A model generated the notes under the pieces. That model was not told where the DNA came from and did not search any database. It saw only the letters and a program-made list of their open reading frames with translations. The position numbers and the translations under genes are program-made. Shown here piece by piece: positions 8,139-14,923 of a stretch of DNA of 64,000 bases; position 1 is the stretch's first letter, and the number at the start of each line of letters is the position of its first letter. Origin of the DNA: a virus; the IMG/VR virus record IMGVR_UViG_3300042448_002155, positions 1-64,000 of that record; one strand, written 5' to 3'.

Positions 8139-8537
8139 TTAGTCCTTTTTAAATTCAGTGAATGTTTTGTCGCCTACGCCAAAGTACTCTCTAGCTAGAC
8201 CAGATGCTATTATAGCATCATTTAGGCACTCTCCGGCTGCATTCCATACTCGAGCTAAAACTCTTCCGTACTTTTCATTCTTGTCAAGAATAGTTTCTAT
8301 CTTGACCTTATGGCTAGCCGCTGTTAGCCACTGGTCAGTAAACTCTTTTGCTGCTAGACCCATTTTCTTTTCTTCTAGATTCGTAGTGCGACTCTCTGGA
8401 GTATTTACTCCATAAAGACGAACTCTACCCTTTCTTAGAGTATCAAATCCTAAGTCAATAACAATATCGAACGTATCGCCATCAACAACTTTTTTTACCT
8501 CTGCGTTATATATCCATGGATTTAATTTATCTGACAT
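8139..8537 (-). CDS. Staphylococcal-nuclease-like (SNase/TNase) protein
   Basis: 132 aa covering a full SNase OB-fold. Visible active-site positions: VVDGDTFD (D19, D21), RLYGVNTPE (R40, E48) and KYGRVLA (R92). The position equivalent to Asp40 of the Staphylococcus enzyme is Asn45 here, while the Arg/Glu/Arg set is kept. There is no signal peptide, so the nuclease would act inside the cell, perhaps in host DNA degradation or recycling. The 3' end overlaps the ribosome site of the GTG-initiated gene downstream. A second, divergent SNase-like segment lies within the 3754-aa protein. Confidence 0.88.
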   Translation of the reverse strand: MSDKLNPWIYNAEVKKVVDGDTFDIVIDLGFDTLRKGRVRLYGVNTPESRTTNLEEKKMGLAAKEFTDQWLTAASHKVKIETILDKNEKYGRVLARVWNAAGECLNDAIIASGLAREYFGVGDKTFTEFKKD

Positions 8538-8538
8538 T

Positions 8539-9330
8539 TTAATCTCTTTCTATTCCGATATAATCGCATGCTTTGCGAAATATTGCTTGACTTGTTTTAA
8601 AGTGGGAATCTGCTTCGCCCCCAACAGTAGAAGACTTGTGCCAGCTATGGCCAATAGAAACACTCCCATCATATACTACGTTATAACCTAAGTGTCTTGC
8701 AAAATATGAACACCAAGTCTCTTCATAATAGTGAGGAGTAGGGAGAAATGCTCCTTCTGCATCAGGGTGCATTTTTTTATAGCCTGAGTGATTAGTTAGT
8801 GCGTTCCAAACTTCCCTACGAATGAAGTATGCTGAACCTGACACGGTAACGCATTCAACTCTATCCTTATATAAAAGATCTGCCGGGTCGTGCTCGCGCC
8901 ATCCCCGATGTCGTGGCTGTGTATTTGTTCCAACAATTCCTGCGTGAGTTATATATCCGTTTTCGTCTCTTTGCTTTGGGCCTAAGATGTGGATATCTGG
9001 ATTGTTGTTAAATATATTTTGAATATTAACTAGACTCTCGCTTGATAGCCATACGTCTGCGTTTAACAGACAGATTATATCTGCTTCCCCGTCTTTAGCT
9101 AATTGATTACACGCAGCTGAATATCCTATATTTTCGTTATTGTATACCTTATTAATTTTATATCTTTGAGAATTATACTTAAGCCACTCTGCGCTGTCGT
9201 CTTTTGAATCATTATCTGCTATATACAGATTCCATACTTTTTCATTTGCGTGCAAATCGTTATGCAAGCAGTCTAGGAACCTATTGAGTAAGGGCCTAGT
9301 GTTATAATTTACTACACATAAATCTATCAA
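8539..9330 (-). CDS. Glycosyltransferase family 2 (rhamnosyltransferase-like)
   Basis: 263 aa. The start is a TTG at 9330 that overlaps the upstream TGA and follows GGAGAA at good spacing. Any later start would remove the first strand, MIDLCVVNYNTRPLL. GT-A motifs: IADNDSKDDS (about 37-46), ENIGYSAACNQL and LLNADVWL (N90-A-D92), with the D-x-x-type metal site. The C-terminal part, ETWCSYFARHLGYNV and IGHSWHKSS, is typical of GT2 enzymes that add sugars to glycans. The acceptor is unknown. It is the third candidate glycosyltransferase within 4 kb. Confidence 0.87.
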   Translation of the reverse strand: MIDLCVVNYNTRPLLNRFLDCLHNDLHANEKVWNLYIADNDSKDDSAEWLKYNSQRYKINKVYNNENIGYSAACNQLAKDGEADIICLLNADVWLSSESLVNIQNIFNNNPDIHILGPKQRDENGYITHAGIVGTNTQPRHRGWREHDPADLLYKDRVECVTVSGSAYFIRREVWNALTNHSGYKKMHPDAEGAFLPTPHYYEETWCSYFARHLGYNVVYDGSVSIGHSWHKSSTVGGEADSHFKTSQAIFRKACDYIGIERD

Positions 9331-9593
9331 TTTAGTTCTCCACTAAAAGTAATTGCCTCAAAGGCCATTTCTGGACTCATTCCAAAATCAATTAAATTAA
9401 AAAATTCTTGTTCAATACTTTCTAATTTATCTTCATTAAAAAATTCTTTAAATCTATTTAAATATTGATGTAGTGTTGGGTTTTTTCTATGTTCTTCTGA
9501 CATTTTTTTTGATCTATTCTGTCCTAAAGTGTATCCAATTGCAAGTAAGTTGACTATGAAGAATAGCCTATTACCATTCTTCATAGTCATCAT
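9327..9593 (-). CDS. Small protein with one N-terminal membrane segment
   Basis: About 88 aa from the ATG at 9593. ATGs at 9590 and 9584, or an upstream non-ATG start at 9605, are alternatives. A hydrophobic stretch, RLFFIVNLLAIGYTLG, sits near the N-terminus and is followed by a charged, mostly helical domain with FKEFFNEDKLESIEQEFFNLI. This suggests a membrane-anchored cytoplasmic domain. The start codons lie in or at the edge of a 14-bp inverted repeat (9551-9589), so translation may depend on passage of ribosomes from the upstream gene. The function is unknown. Confidence 0.6.
   Translation of the reverse strand: MMTMKNGNRLFFIVNLLAIGYTLGQNRSKKMSEEHRKNPTLHQYLNRFKEFFNEDKLESIEQEFFNLIDFGMSPEMAFEAITFSGELN
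9551..9589 (-). promoter_or_regulatory. 14-bp hairpin over a start codon
   Basis: 9551-9564 is a perfect inverted copy of 9576-9589, with an 11-base loop. On the minus-strand RNA the 5' arm contains the candidate AUG at 9584 and part of the AUG at 9590. The loop contains the stop codon of the upstream gene. No U tract follows, so it is not a standard terminator. It may couple translation of the small membrane protein to the gene before it. Confidence 0.55.
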
Positions 9594-9804
9594 CCATCGA
9601 ATCAAAATAATTTTCTATAGCCTGCATTCTCACAGTGTCGGCTACTCTTCTAAAAGAATCTGCGTGCTCGTCTTGATTTTCATTAGCAAGATAATCGTAT
9701 GTTTCGGCTATATGCATGGCTGTTTCATAGTCTATGACTATGGCGGTTTCCCCGATTGATAGTTTAACGCTTAACTTCTTTTTATTATTCTGTTTCTTTG
9801 ACAT
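9571..9804 (-). CDS. Hypothetical acidic helical protein
   Basis: 77 aa, unrecognised. It begins with a Lys/Asn-rich stretch (SKKQNNKKKLSVKLSIGE), continues with a helix-forming region (ETAMHIAETYDYLANENQ) and ends very acidic (DSMDDDYEEW). The ATG at 9804 follows GGAAG. It overlaps the genes on both sides, which supports translation within the small-gene cluster between dCMP deaminase and GT2. No function can be assigned. Confidence 0.6.
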   Translation of the reverse strand: MSKKQNNKKKLSVKLSIGETAIVIDYETAMHIAETYDYLANENQDEHADSFRRVADTVRMQAIENYFDSMDDDYEEW

Positions 9805-10003
9805 TGCTTTCTTCCTTATTATTTACTCTATGTATTGCAAGATTATCAGTATCTGGCTCAAATGTTACAAAAAAAATATTCTTCTCATCTAAAGAATACC
9901 CTTCTGGCGGAGGACTATCTAGTGCTATTTTCTTAGAAGAGCAACCATAGACTTGACTGTGATTTTTGTATACTACCAAATAGTTTAACTTAGCTGCTGG
10001 CAT
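9785..10003 (-). CDS. Hypothetical small protein
   Basis: 72 aa, unrecognised, with a beta-rich look (LNYLVVYKNHSQVYGCSSKKIAL, then NIFFVTFEP) and a charged C-terminus. The ATG at 10003 follows a strong GGAGGCG ribosome site that lies within the end of the dCMP deaminase gene. It overlaps both neighbours by about 14-20 bases. No domain is recognised. Confidence 0.6.
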   Translation of the reverse strand: MPAAKLNYLVVYKNHSQVYGCSSKKIALDSPPPEGYSLDEKNIFFVTFEPDTDNLAIHRVNNKEESNVKETE

Positions 10004-10445
10004 GATTCGCCTCCAAAACCTTTACGGAACACTCAGACAAAAACTTCTTCACTTTAGGCCATTCCTTATAGGATTGATCTAATAAACAATAAACTGTATC
10101 TACTGTTGAGTTAGCAATTAGTTTAGCACATGAGAAGCAGGGTGGTCCATTGATATACATTTTTTTTGCTCGTGAAGAATAGTCAGAATGGAGCAACGCA
10201 TTTGCCTCTGCGTGAATTGCTATGCAATTATCATAAATGGAACCGTTCTCAGATCCTTGCGTTAATCTTGGGCATCCACCCTCATCACAATGTTTCACCC
10301 CACTGGGGCCACCATTGTAACCAACTCCAACTATATGACCATATTCGTCTACTAAAATGGCAGCGTATTTTCTTTTTGCGCAAGTTGAAAATATCTTAGA
10401 TATGGAACTACACAGTTCCATGTATTGTTCATCTTTTCTATTCAT
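9990..10445 (-). CDS. dCMP/cytidine deaminase family protein (probable dCMP deaminase)
   Basis: 151 aa with the complete zinc-dependent deaminase signature: HAEANAL (H78-A-E80, ligand and proton shuttle) and PPCFSC (C103, C106). An extra Cys pair within KHCDEGGCPR (about 53-58) suggests a second structural zinc, as in phage dCMP deaminases. It would convert dCMP to dUMP and so supply the ThyX encoded just upstream. The ATG lies seven bases after the stop of a small membrane-protein gene. Confidence 0.92.
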   Translation of the reverse strand: MNRKDEQYMELCSSISKIFSTCAKRKYAAILVDEYGHIVGVGYNGGPSGVKHCDEGGCPRLTQGSENGSIYDNCIAIHAEANALLHSDYSSRAKKMYINGPPCFSCAKLIANSTVDTVYCLLDQSYKEWPKVKKFLSECSVKVLEANHASS

Positions 10446-10452
10446 AAGATTA

Positions 10453-10611
10453 TTACTTTACTACCAACGCAGCGGCTACGCCTGAGACTAGACAAAGAAG
10501 GATTGCAACTGTCTTTTCTTTTCCTTTTGGAAGAGACTGATTAAGTATCTGGAGTGATATGCACCAGTTAATTATTAATGTAAATATTAAAAGTTTTAAT
10601 ATATCAATCAT
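10453..10611 (-). CDS. Small two-segment membrane protein
   Basis: I translated this 52-aa ORF by hand. It opens at an ATG (10611) one base after the ThyX stop and ends at a TAA seven bases before the deaminase start, so it fills the gap exactly. Residues 3-24 (ILKLLIFTLIINWCISL) and 35-51 (VAILLCLVSGVAAALVV) are hydrophobic. They are joined by a basic loop, PKGKEK. This fits a small inner-membrane protein with two spans. No clear ribosome site is seen, so it may rely on reinitiation after ThyX. The function is unknown. Confidence 0.6.
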   Translation of the reverse strand: MIDILKLLIFTLIINWCISLQILNQSLPKGKEKTVAILLCLVSGVAAALVVK

Positions 10612-10612
10612 A

Positions 10613-11314
10613 TTATTGCTTGGTTAGTAGCTCAATGCACACTGGAAATTTATCCACTATTAGAGAATAAACTGCTCTAGCGTACTCCTGTATTTCTTTT
10701 TGCGAGTCTTCAGCTAATCTTTGATTCAAAAATAACGCCACAGATTGAAGACTTGCTGACCAGCGATAAACAACATGCATGCCGTAGGCTGGTAGAAACA
10801 ATCTAGCTTGCTCTGGTGCTACTCCATTTTCCATAGCCATAGAATAAAGGGCTTCACCTTGATCAACATAATCCTGCAACTGTTGAGTCAGGAGTGAGCC
10901 AGTCCATGGATCTATTGGGCCACCAGACCCTTGCTTCTTGTCATCTGGAGCTAAACGCCATTGCTCACTAGTGGGAATGTAAAACTCCGGATCCATAGTG
11001 ATATATCTTCTGCTGGATTCATTCCATGAGTCCATTGTATGGTCAGAGCCCACTACGTATTTCCAGTGCTGACGTGCAACCATAAGGGGGGCCTTCATTT
11101 CAAACGTCATAAACGCATGACGAAATGGGGACATATGATTTTCTCTTACTAAGAAATCCAACAGTCTTCCATCGTTGACTGTCATCTCCTTAGATTCTTT
11201 AGCAAATGATGCTCTGGCAGCATTGACTACGGATAGGTCAGAACCCATAACGTCAACCAGTCTAACATATCCATTATTTAATACCGTAATTAATTTATCT
11301 TCATTCTGTTCCAT
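10613..11314 (-). CDS. thyX: Flavin-dependent thymidylate synthase
   Basis: 233 aa from the ATG at 11314, preceded by GAGGA. Earlier in-frame ATGs would run into the upstream gene. ThyX features: VNAARASFAKES (near 30-41), FRHAFMTFEMKAPLMVARQ, and the signature end NESSRRY (98-104) followed by FYIP. The FAD/dUMP signature usually written RHRxxSxNExSxRY is altered: RQHWKYVVGS is followed by a six-residue longer spacing before NESSRRY, and the RHR triplet is absent. A related form occurs in some phages to my knowledge. It should methylate dUMP to dTMP using methylenetetrahydrofolate and NADPH, fed by the dCMP deaminase. Confidence 0.9.
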   Translation of the reverse strand: MEQNEDKLITVLNNGYVRLVDVMGSDLSVVNAARASFAKESKEMTVNDGRLLDFLVRENHMSPFRHAFMTFEMKAPLMVARQHWKYVVGSDHTMDSWNESSRRYITMDPEFYIPTSEQWRLAPDDKKQGSGGPIDPWTGSLLTQQLQDYVDQGEALYSMAMENGVAPEQARLFLPAYGMHVVYRWSASLQSVALFLNQRLAEDSQKEIQEYARAVYSLIVDKFPVCIELLTKQ

Positions 11315-11657
11315 CTTCAAAATCCTCATCTTCATCATCAACGATTACAAAAGAGATAAAGTTATCCGTCATGCAATCATTAAAATCTTCCGATATTTTA
11401 TATAATGAACCAAGTATATCAGATATTTCGCTATCTGGCTCACCAAGCATATTCTCCCCATCTAGGGAGGCTATGATTACTTCTGTAATATTAGAAATAT
11501 TATCAGATAGTGCCTGTTGAATCAATAGCAGTTCTTTTACGCCAAGTTTTACCTCTGACGTAAAAGAATCTGATATCTCTTTTAACTCATTAGAATTAAC
11601 TATTTCAGAAAATTTCTTTTCAAAGTCTTCATTCTCAAATTCATTTTTTTCAGACAT
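11301..11657 (-). CDS. Hypothetical acidic helical protein
   Basis: 118 aa from the ATG at 11657, four bases after the RNR stop. A longer reading to 11744 would lie inside the RNR gene and is rejected. It is strongly acidic (ENEDFEKK near the start, VDDEDEDFEDGTE at the end) with long helical segments (VKELLLIQQALSDNISNITEVI). No motif is recognised. The 3' end overlaps the ThyX start by 14 bases and carries its ribosome site. Its place between RNR and ThyX is conserved-operon-like, but a link to nucleotide metabolism is inference. Confidence 0.6.
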   Translation of the reverse strand: MSEKNEFENEDFEKKFSEIVNSNELKEISDSFTSEVKLGVKELLLIQQALSDNISNITEVIIASLDGENMLGEPDSEISDILGSLYKISEDFNDCMTDNFISFVIVDDEDEDFEDGTE

Positions 11658-11661
11658 AATA

Positions 11662-13596
11662 TCACTTGATTGGGCAAGCTCCGCCTTCACACTCAAGACT
11701 ATCCAGTAAATCCATGTTGCTAGAGTCGGTAAAATTAATTCCATCTTTAATCTTCGACTTTAACTTATTGTATACTTCTTCAGTAATTTCCTCATACGGG
11801 GCAAGAGTAAATCCATGCTCACTGTGTAGCAGGAACGATACTGATTTTACTTTGTTTTTATAATTCTTCTTCATCCACTCTTGAATCTCTGGAAGTTCTT
11901 CCTTCTTGTAGTAAACGGTAACGCTTACGTTATTATCTGCCCATGTTGACTGAGCTTTGACTACCCATTCAAGTTGATTGATTGCAGTTATCTGACCTGC
12001 AAGAGTAGCGTGTTCAGGAGTCTTGCATGGGAAGTCAACAACGCAGATCGTGTGATTTTCTTTACCGTCTAACCCTACGTCATACTGAACCTTGTGTCCT
12101 TTATCTCTGCAGTAATTTACGAGTGGATCGTTGCTACCCATGCGTACTCGACGGATATAATATTTTGCGTAAGCTGGATGAATGCCTGGCGTAACTCCCG
12201 CCAACAGACTTAGGGTTCCACTGGGCTTTACGGTTGTTAGTTTAATTGACTTATTTATTCCCAGAGTAGCAGACCACTGCTCATCGATCTGCTTAAGATT
12301 TTTGTACGCTTCATCAATCCAAGATAATTGCTCTTCCGTAGATTGCAGCCATCCCGTAATACCCTGGCCCAATCTTCGGTTTCTTTCAATGACATCTTGA
12401 CTCTTCTTGTACGGATAGGCCAATGTTGTTATTGCCTTCTGAGTTTTATAGAGGAGCATGCTGACATCAAAAAGCTCTTCTTTTGAAGTGATATTAGGAA
12501 GAAAAATCTCAGCTAGATTACAAGGCTCTCCATCTTCTAGACCAATTTCTCCACATGGATTGGTGCCAATTACTCGGCTGTCGTTAGCCTTTTCGCCTAG
12601 TCTACCATTTTTACGAATAAGGTTTCTGTTAATCAAACCATAAGGTTCACCGGATCCATCATAGCCCTTCCAGAATTCATCAATGATCTCTTCGTATGCA
12701 TCAGCGTAGATTGAATTATTTGAATTGCCACGCCAAGCAGGGATGTCACCCTTGCCCCAATTCTTCGCTTTTAAGAAAAGGAAATCATCAGGGTCTCCAA
12801 TAGCTATTTGGGCAGATCGTCGAGCAGAGCCCGCTACAACTATCTTTCCGATGATATTAGCTATGTCCAAGGCATCGATTGAGCGAATCTTTTTTCCAAT
12901 ACGAGAATTCAAAATATCGCAAATATTCTTAATGCCTTCGATAAGAACTTCAGGGCCAGACGCTGTTCCACCAAACGTCTTCAGGGGTGCACCATACCCT
13001 CTTACTAGAATGGTACTATAAGTAAAGGATTCTCCAGTTTCAAAATAGCTTCTTAAAACCTTACCAAGTAACGCTGACCAACCCTTTCTTGAGTCGCCAA
13101 CAATAAAGTCTGCGTCATTAGTTTTTTCATGTCGAATAGATTGAACGTTTTGCACCTTGGGGAAATCATGAACACTTGCTCGCTCTACGGTAAAGCCAAC
13201 GCCACCGCCAACCATTAGGTGATCCATCAGGAATTGAAAGTCTTCTACTTTAGATATTGTTGTCATCCAACAGTTGACTAGGGAGACGCCACTCATCTTT
13301 TCTACTAAAGGTGTCCCCAATTGCCACAAGCAACGTCCGGCAAAAATGCCCTTAAGATTAAAAATATAATCAAACAGTCTTTCTGCTTCTTCTACCGTAT
13401 AGCCTGCACCTATCTTCTGAGCGCCATCTATACAACGTGCTATTGTTTCATGCCAATATTCTTTTCTACCTAAGGACTCTATTTCTCTAGAATAGGTTCT
13501 TCGATATACTATCTCGCCTAGACCATTAAATCCCCAAGGAGCTACCTTGTCTGCGTATGAGTTTATAAAGTCTTTAGAAAGAATACTGTTTTCCAT
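11662..13596 (-). CDS. nrdJ: Adenosylcobalamin-dependent (class II) ribonucleotide reductase, monomeric RTPR type
   Basis: 644 aa, with AGGAG before the ATG. It resembles the Lactobacillus leichmannii ribonucleoside-triphosphate reductase. The redox Cys109 (LVNCWMT), the thiyl Cys348 with Glu350 (NPCGE) and Cys359 (EPCNLAE) keep the expected spacing. The C-terminus, CEGGACPIK, holds the swinging redox pair C636/C641. It reduces ribonucleoside triphosphates to deoxyribonucleotides and needs vitamin B12 from the host. It needs no oxygen, no small subunit and no activase, and none is encoded nearby. It heads the nucleotide-metabolism part of the operon together with ThyX and dCMP deaminase. Confidence 0.95.
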   Translation of the reverse strand: MENSILSKDFINSYADKVAPWGFNGLGEIVYRRTYSREIESLGRKEYWHETIARCIDGAQKIGAGYTVEEAERLFDYIFNLKGIFAGRCLWQLGTPLVEKMSGVSLVNCWMTTISKVEDFQFLMDHLMVGGGVGFTVERASVHDFPKVQNVQSIRHEKTNDADFIVGDSRKGWSALLGKVLRSYFETGESFTYSTILVRGYGAPLKTFGGTASGPEVLIEGIKNICDILNSRIGKKIRSIDALDIANIIGKIVVAGSARRSAQIAIGDPDDFLFLKAKNWGKGDIPAWRGNSNNSIYADAYEEIIDEFWKGYDGSGEPYGLINRNLIRKNGRLGEKANDSRVIGTNPCGEIGLEDGEPCNLAEIFLPNITSKEELFDVSMLLYKTQKAITTLAYPYKKSQDVIERNRRLGQGITGWLQSTEEQLSWIDEAYKNLKQIDEQWSATLGINKSIKLTTVKPSGTLSLLAGVTPGIHPAYAKYYIRRVRMGSNDPLVNYCRDKGHKVQYDVGLDGKENHTICVVDFPCKTPEHATLAGQITAINQLEWVVKAQSTWADNNVSVTVYYKKEELPEIQEWMKKNYKNKVKSVSFLLHSEHGFTLAPYEEITEEVYNKLKSKIKDGINFTDSSNMDLLDSLECEGGACPIK

Positions 13597-14308
13597 TTTT
13601 ATCTCCTGTGTTAATTGCTATTGTTTTTATGTATTTATTATTAGTTTTAGCTAGTTCAGCTAATTTTATTTTCTTAATTTGTTCTACTGAATAAACGTTA
13701 TGTATTTGCTTCTCAAAGAAGTAGCCACTTCTCCAATTGAAAACCTTATCTACATTAGATTTATGGTTCATGAATATATTACATATAACAGCCCCACCGT
13801 ATGCTTTGACTAGGTTGGTTAGTTTATCTTTCAATATCGACGCATCGACCTTAGACATGTCTTCAAACTCTTCGGCTTTTTGATATAGCCAATTGTAAGC
13901 TTGTCTTGTAATCGGAGATATATCTATCGGATCTATTATACCTAATACTATGATCTGATTTCTCATTGCATTAATTTTTACATCTTCTTTTAGGATATCT
14001 ATGTAAAGAGTAAACCAATCATTTTTACTGAATTGAGCCCAGCCTGTACACCAAAATAATAGATTTGTAGCAGGATCGGGGATAGTCGTTTTTTCCATCA
14101 GAGGAAGTATAGTAGCACAACTGATAGCCTTCTTTACATGTTCTTTTGCAGCTTCTTGATTCTGCATTTTGTTAACGGAGTTTTTCCATAGAGTAGCAAT
14201 TGAGTCCTGCCACGATATGTCAGCGACGTAGAGCTTAAGGTACTTTTCAGCAACGCTTATAGGGAGCGAGTTATTATCAATGGCCTGTTGTACTTCTTGT
14301 ATAGACAT
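13574..14308 (-). CDS. Hypothetical protein upstream of RNR
   Basis: About 244 aa from the ATG at 14308, with AAGGAT upstream. It is mostly helical, with no transmembrane segment and no recognised motif. Candidate landmarks are LLFWCTGWAQFSKNDWFTLYIDIL near 85-105, KAYGGAVICNIFMNH near 167-181 and a basic C-terminal part (KKIKLAELAKTNNKYIKTIA). It is the first gene after the boundary region with terminator and promoter-like box, and its last codons overlap the RNR start by 23 bases. It might be an RNR-linked or early regulatory protein, but nothing in the sequence shows this. Confidence 0.6.
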   Translation of the reverse strand: MSIQEVQQAIDNNSLPISVAEKYLKLYVADISWQDSIATLWKNSVNKMQNQEAAKEHVKKAISCATILPLMEKTTIPDPATNLLFWCTGWAQFSKNDWFTLYIDILKEDVKINAMRNQIIVLGIIDPIDISPITRQAYNWLYQKAEEFEDMSKVDASILKDKLTNLVKAYGGAVICNIFMNHKSNVDKVFNWRSGYFFEKQIHNVYSVEQIKKIKLAELAKTNNKYIKTIAINTGDKNGKQYSF

Positions 14309-14361
14309 CATCAATCCTTAATAGTTCCAGATAAAATTATGTAAACATATATACTTGCCGA

Positions 14362-14399
14362 AGAAAACAGACAACCCCGCCTCATGTGGACGGGGTTGT
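14362..14399 (-). terminator. Probable intrinsic terminator at the late/early gene boundary
   Basis: The stem ACAACCCCG (14371-14379) pairs perfectly with 14391-14399 around an 11-base loop. On the minus strand it is followed by CTGTTTTCTT. It follows the holin-like gene by about 60 bases and would stop structural-gene transcription before the nucleotide-metabolism operon. The T tract is interrupted, so termination may be partial. Confidence 0.75.
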
Positions 14400-14425
14400 T
14401 GTAACATTGGCTTTCTCATTCCTGC

Positions 14426-14434
14426 ATTATAGCA
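14426..14434 (-). promoter_or_regulatory. Extended -10 box (promoter candidate)
   Basis: On the minus strand this reads TGCTATAAT, a full extended -10 consensus. No good -35 hexamer lies 16-19 bases upstream. Transcription would begin near 14419 and meet the hairpin at 14371-14399 almost at once. It is therefore either a promoter with an attenuated leader or a chance match. It is flanked by a short inverted repeat, TCTCAT/ATGAGA. Confidence 0.4.
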
Positions 14435-14462
14435 TGAGAGTGCCAGATTATGTTCTATTGAC

Positions 14463-14663
14463 TTAATTTTTTATTGTTGCTGCACTCTCGGGATTACCCA
14501 TTTTTGTTGCAACCAAACCTTTAACAACACTTATTGCTGCTGCAACTGCAGCTGTAGCTGCTGACTTAATTTCATCAACACCACCTACTGTGTAAACAGC
14601 AATGAAAGCTTGCGCCGCTGTCCATATAGCTCTTTCTAAAATGTCTTTTTGTAATTTATTCAT
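14463..14663 (-). CDS. Holin-like protein (phage r1t holin type)
   Basis: 66 aa with a strong AAGGAAGG ribosome site. It begins MNKLQKDILERAIWTAAQAFIAVYTVGG and continues with an Ala-rich hydrophobic segment, AATAAVAAAISVVKGLVAT. The pattern E-R-A-x-x-T-A-A-Q followed by two hydrophobic segments matches small actinophage and lactococcal r1t-type holins. It would form membrane lesions that time lysis. It follows another small membrane protein, which suggests a two-gene lysis unit, but no separate endolysin is seen in the window. It is the last gene of the structural unit, followed by a terminator. Confidence 0.72.
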   Translation of the reverse strand: MNKLQKDILERAIWTAAQAFIAVYTVGGVDEIKSAATAAVAAAISVVKGLVATKMGNPESAATIKN

Positions 14664-14673
14664 AATGCCTTCC

Positions 14674-14922
14674 TTAGGAAAAATTCTTTCTAATTAGCTT
14701 CTCTATAAGAAGATGAAAAGTTAAACCTAGCCACACTCCTGTGAATATACTTCCTGTTATTCTATTTTCTGTATGCCTCCAAAAAGCTCGAGTTAGTGTC
14801 TCGATTTTTTTGGACTTTATAGCATATATGTCATACGCTATAATCCCGAGGGCTAAACCGCCCCAAGCTATGGTCCCACTTTTTTTGTCATCTCTTTCCA
14901 AGATGAGCGGGGTGCCAAACAT
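14674..14922 (-). CDS. Small membrane protein, possible lysis accessory
   Basis: 82 aa from an ATG one base after the preceding stop. Longer readings to 14952 or 15006 overlap the upstream gene. Two hydrophobic segments (TIAWGGLALGIIAYDIYAI and ITGSIFTGVWLGLTFHLLIEKLI) flank a basic stretch, KSKKIETLTRAFWRHTENR. The layout resembles a class of membrane proteins I know from actinophages, in which an Arg-containing loop links two spans next to a holin. A lysis role is inferred from the neighbour. Confidence 0.6.
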   Translation of the reverse strand: MFGTPLILERDDKKSGTIAWGGLALGIIAYDIYAIKSKKIETLTRAFWRHTENRITGSIFTGVWLGLTFHLLIEKLIRKNFS

Positions 14923-14923
14923 C

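Noticed and set aside
11658-11744. N-terminal extension of the 118-aa acidic protein to 11744.
   Set aside because: It would read the end of the RNR gene in another frame. The ATG at 11657 directly follows the RNR stop.
14371-14399. tRNA or riboswitch in the 14315-14462 gap.
   Set aside because: Only a simple hairpin and a short inverted repeat are present. No cloverleaf or known aptamer pattern is found by eye.
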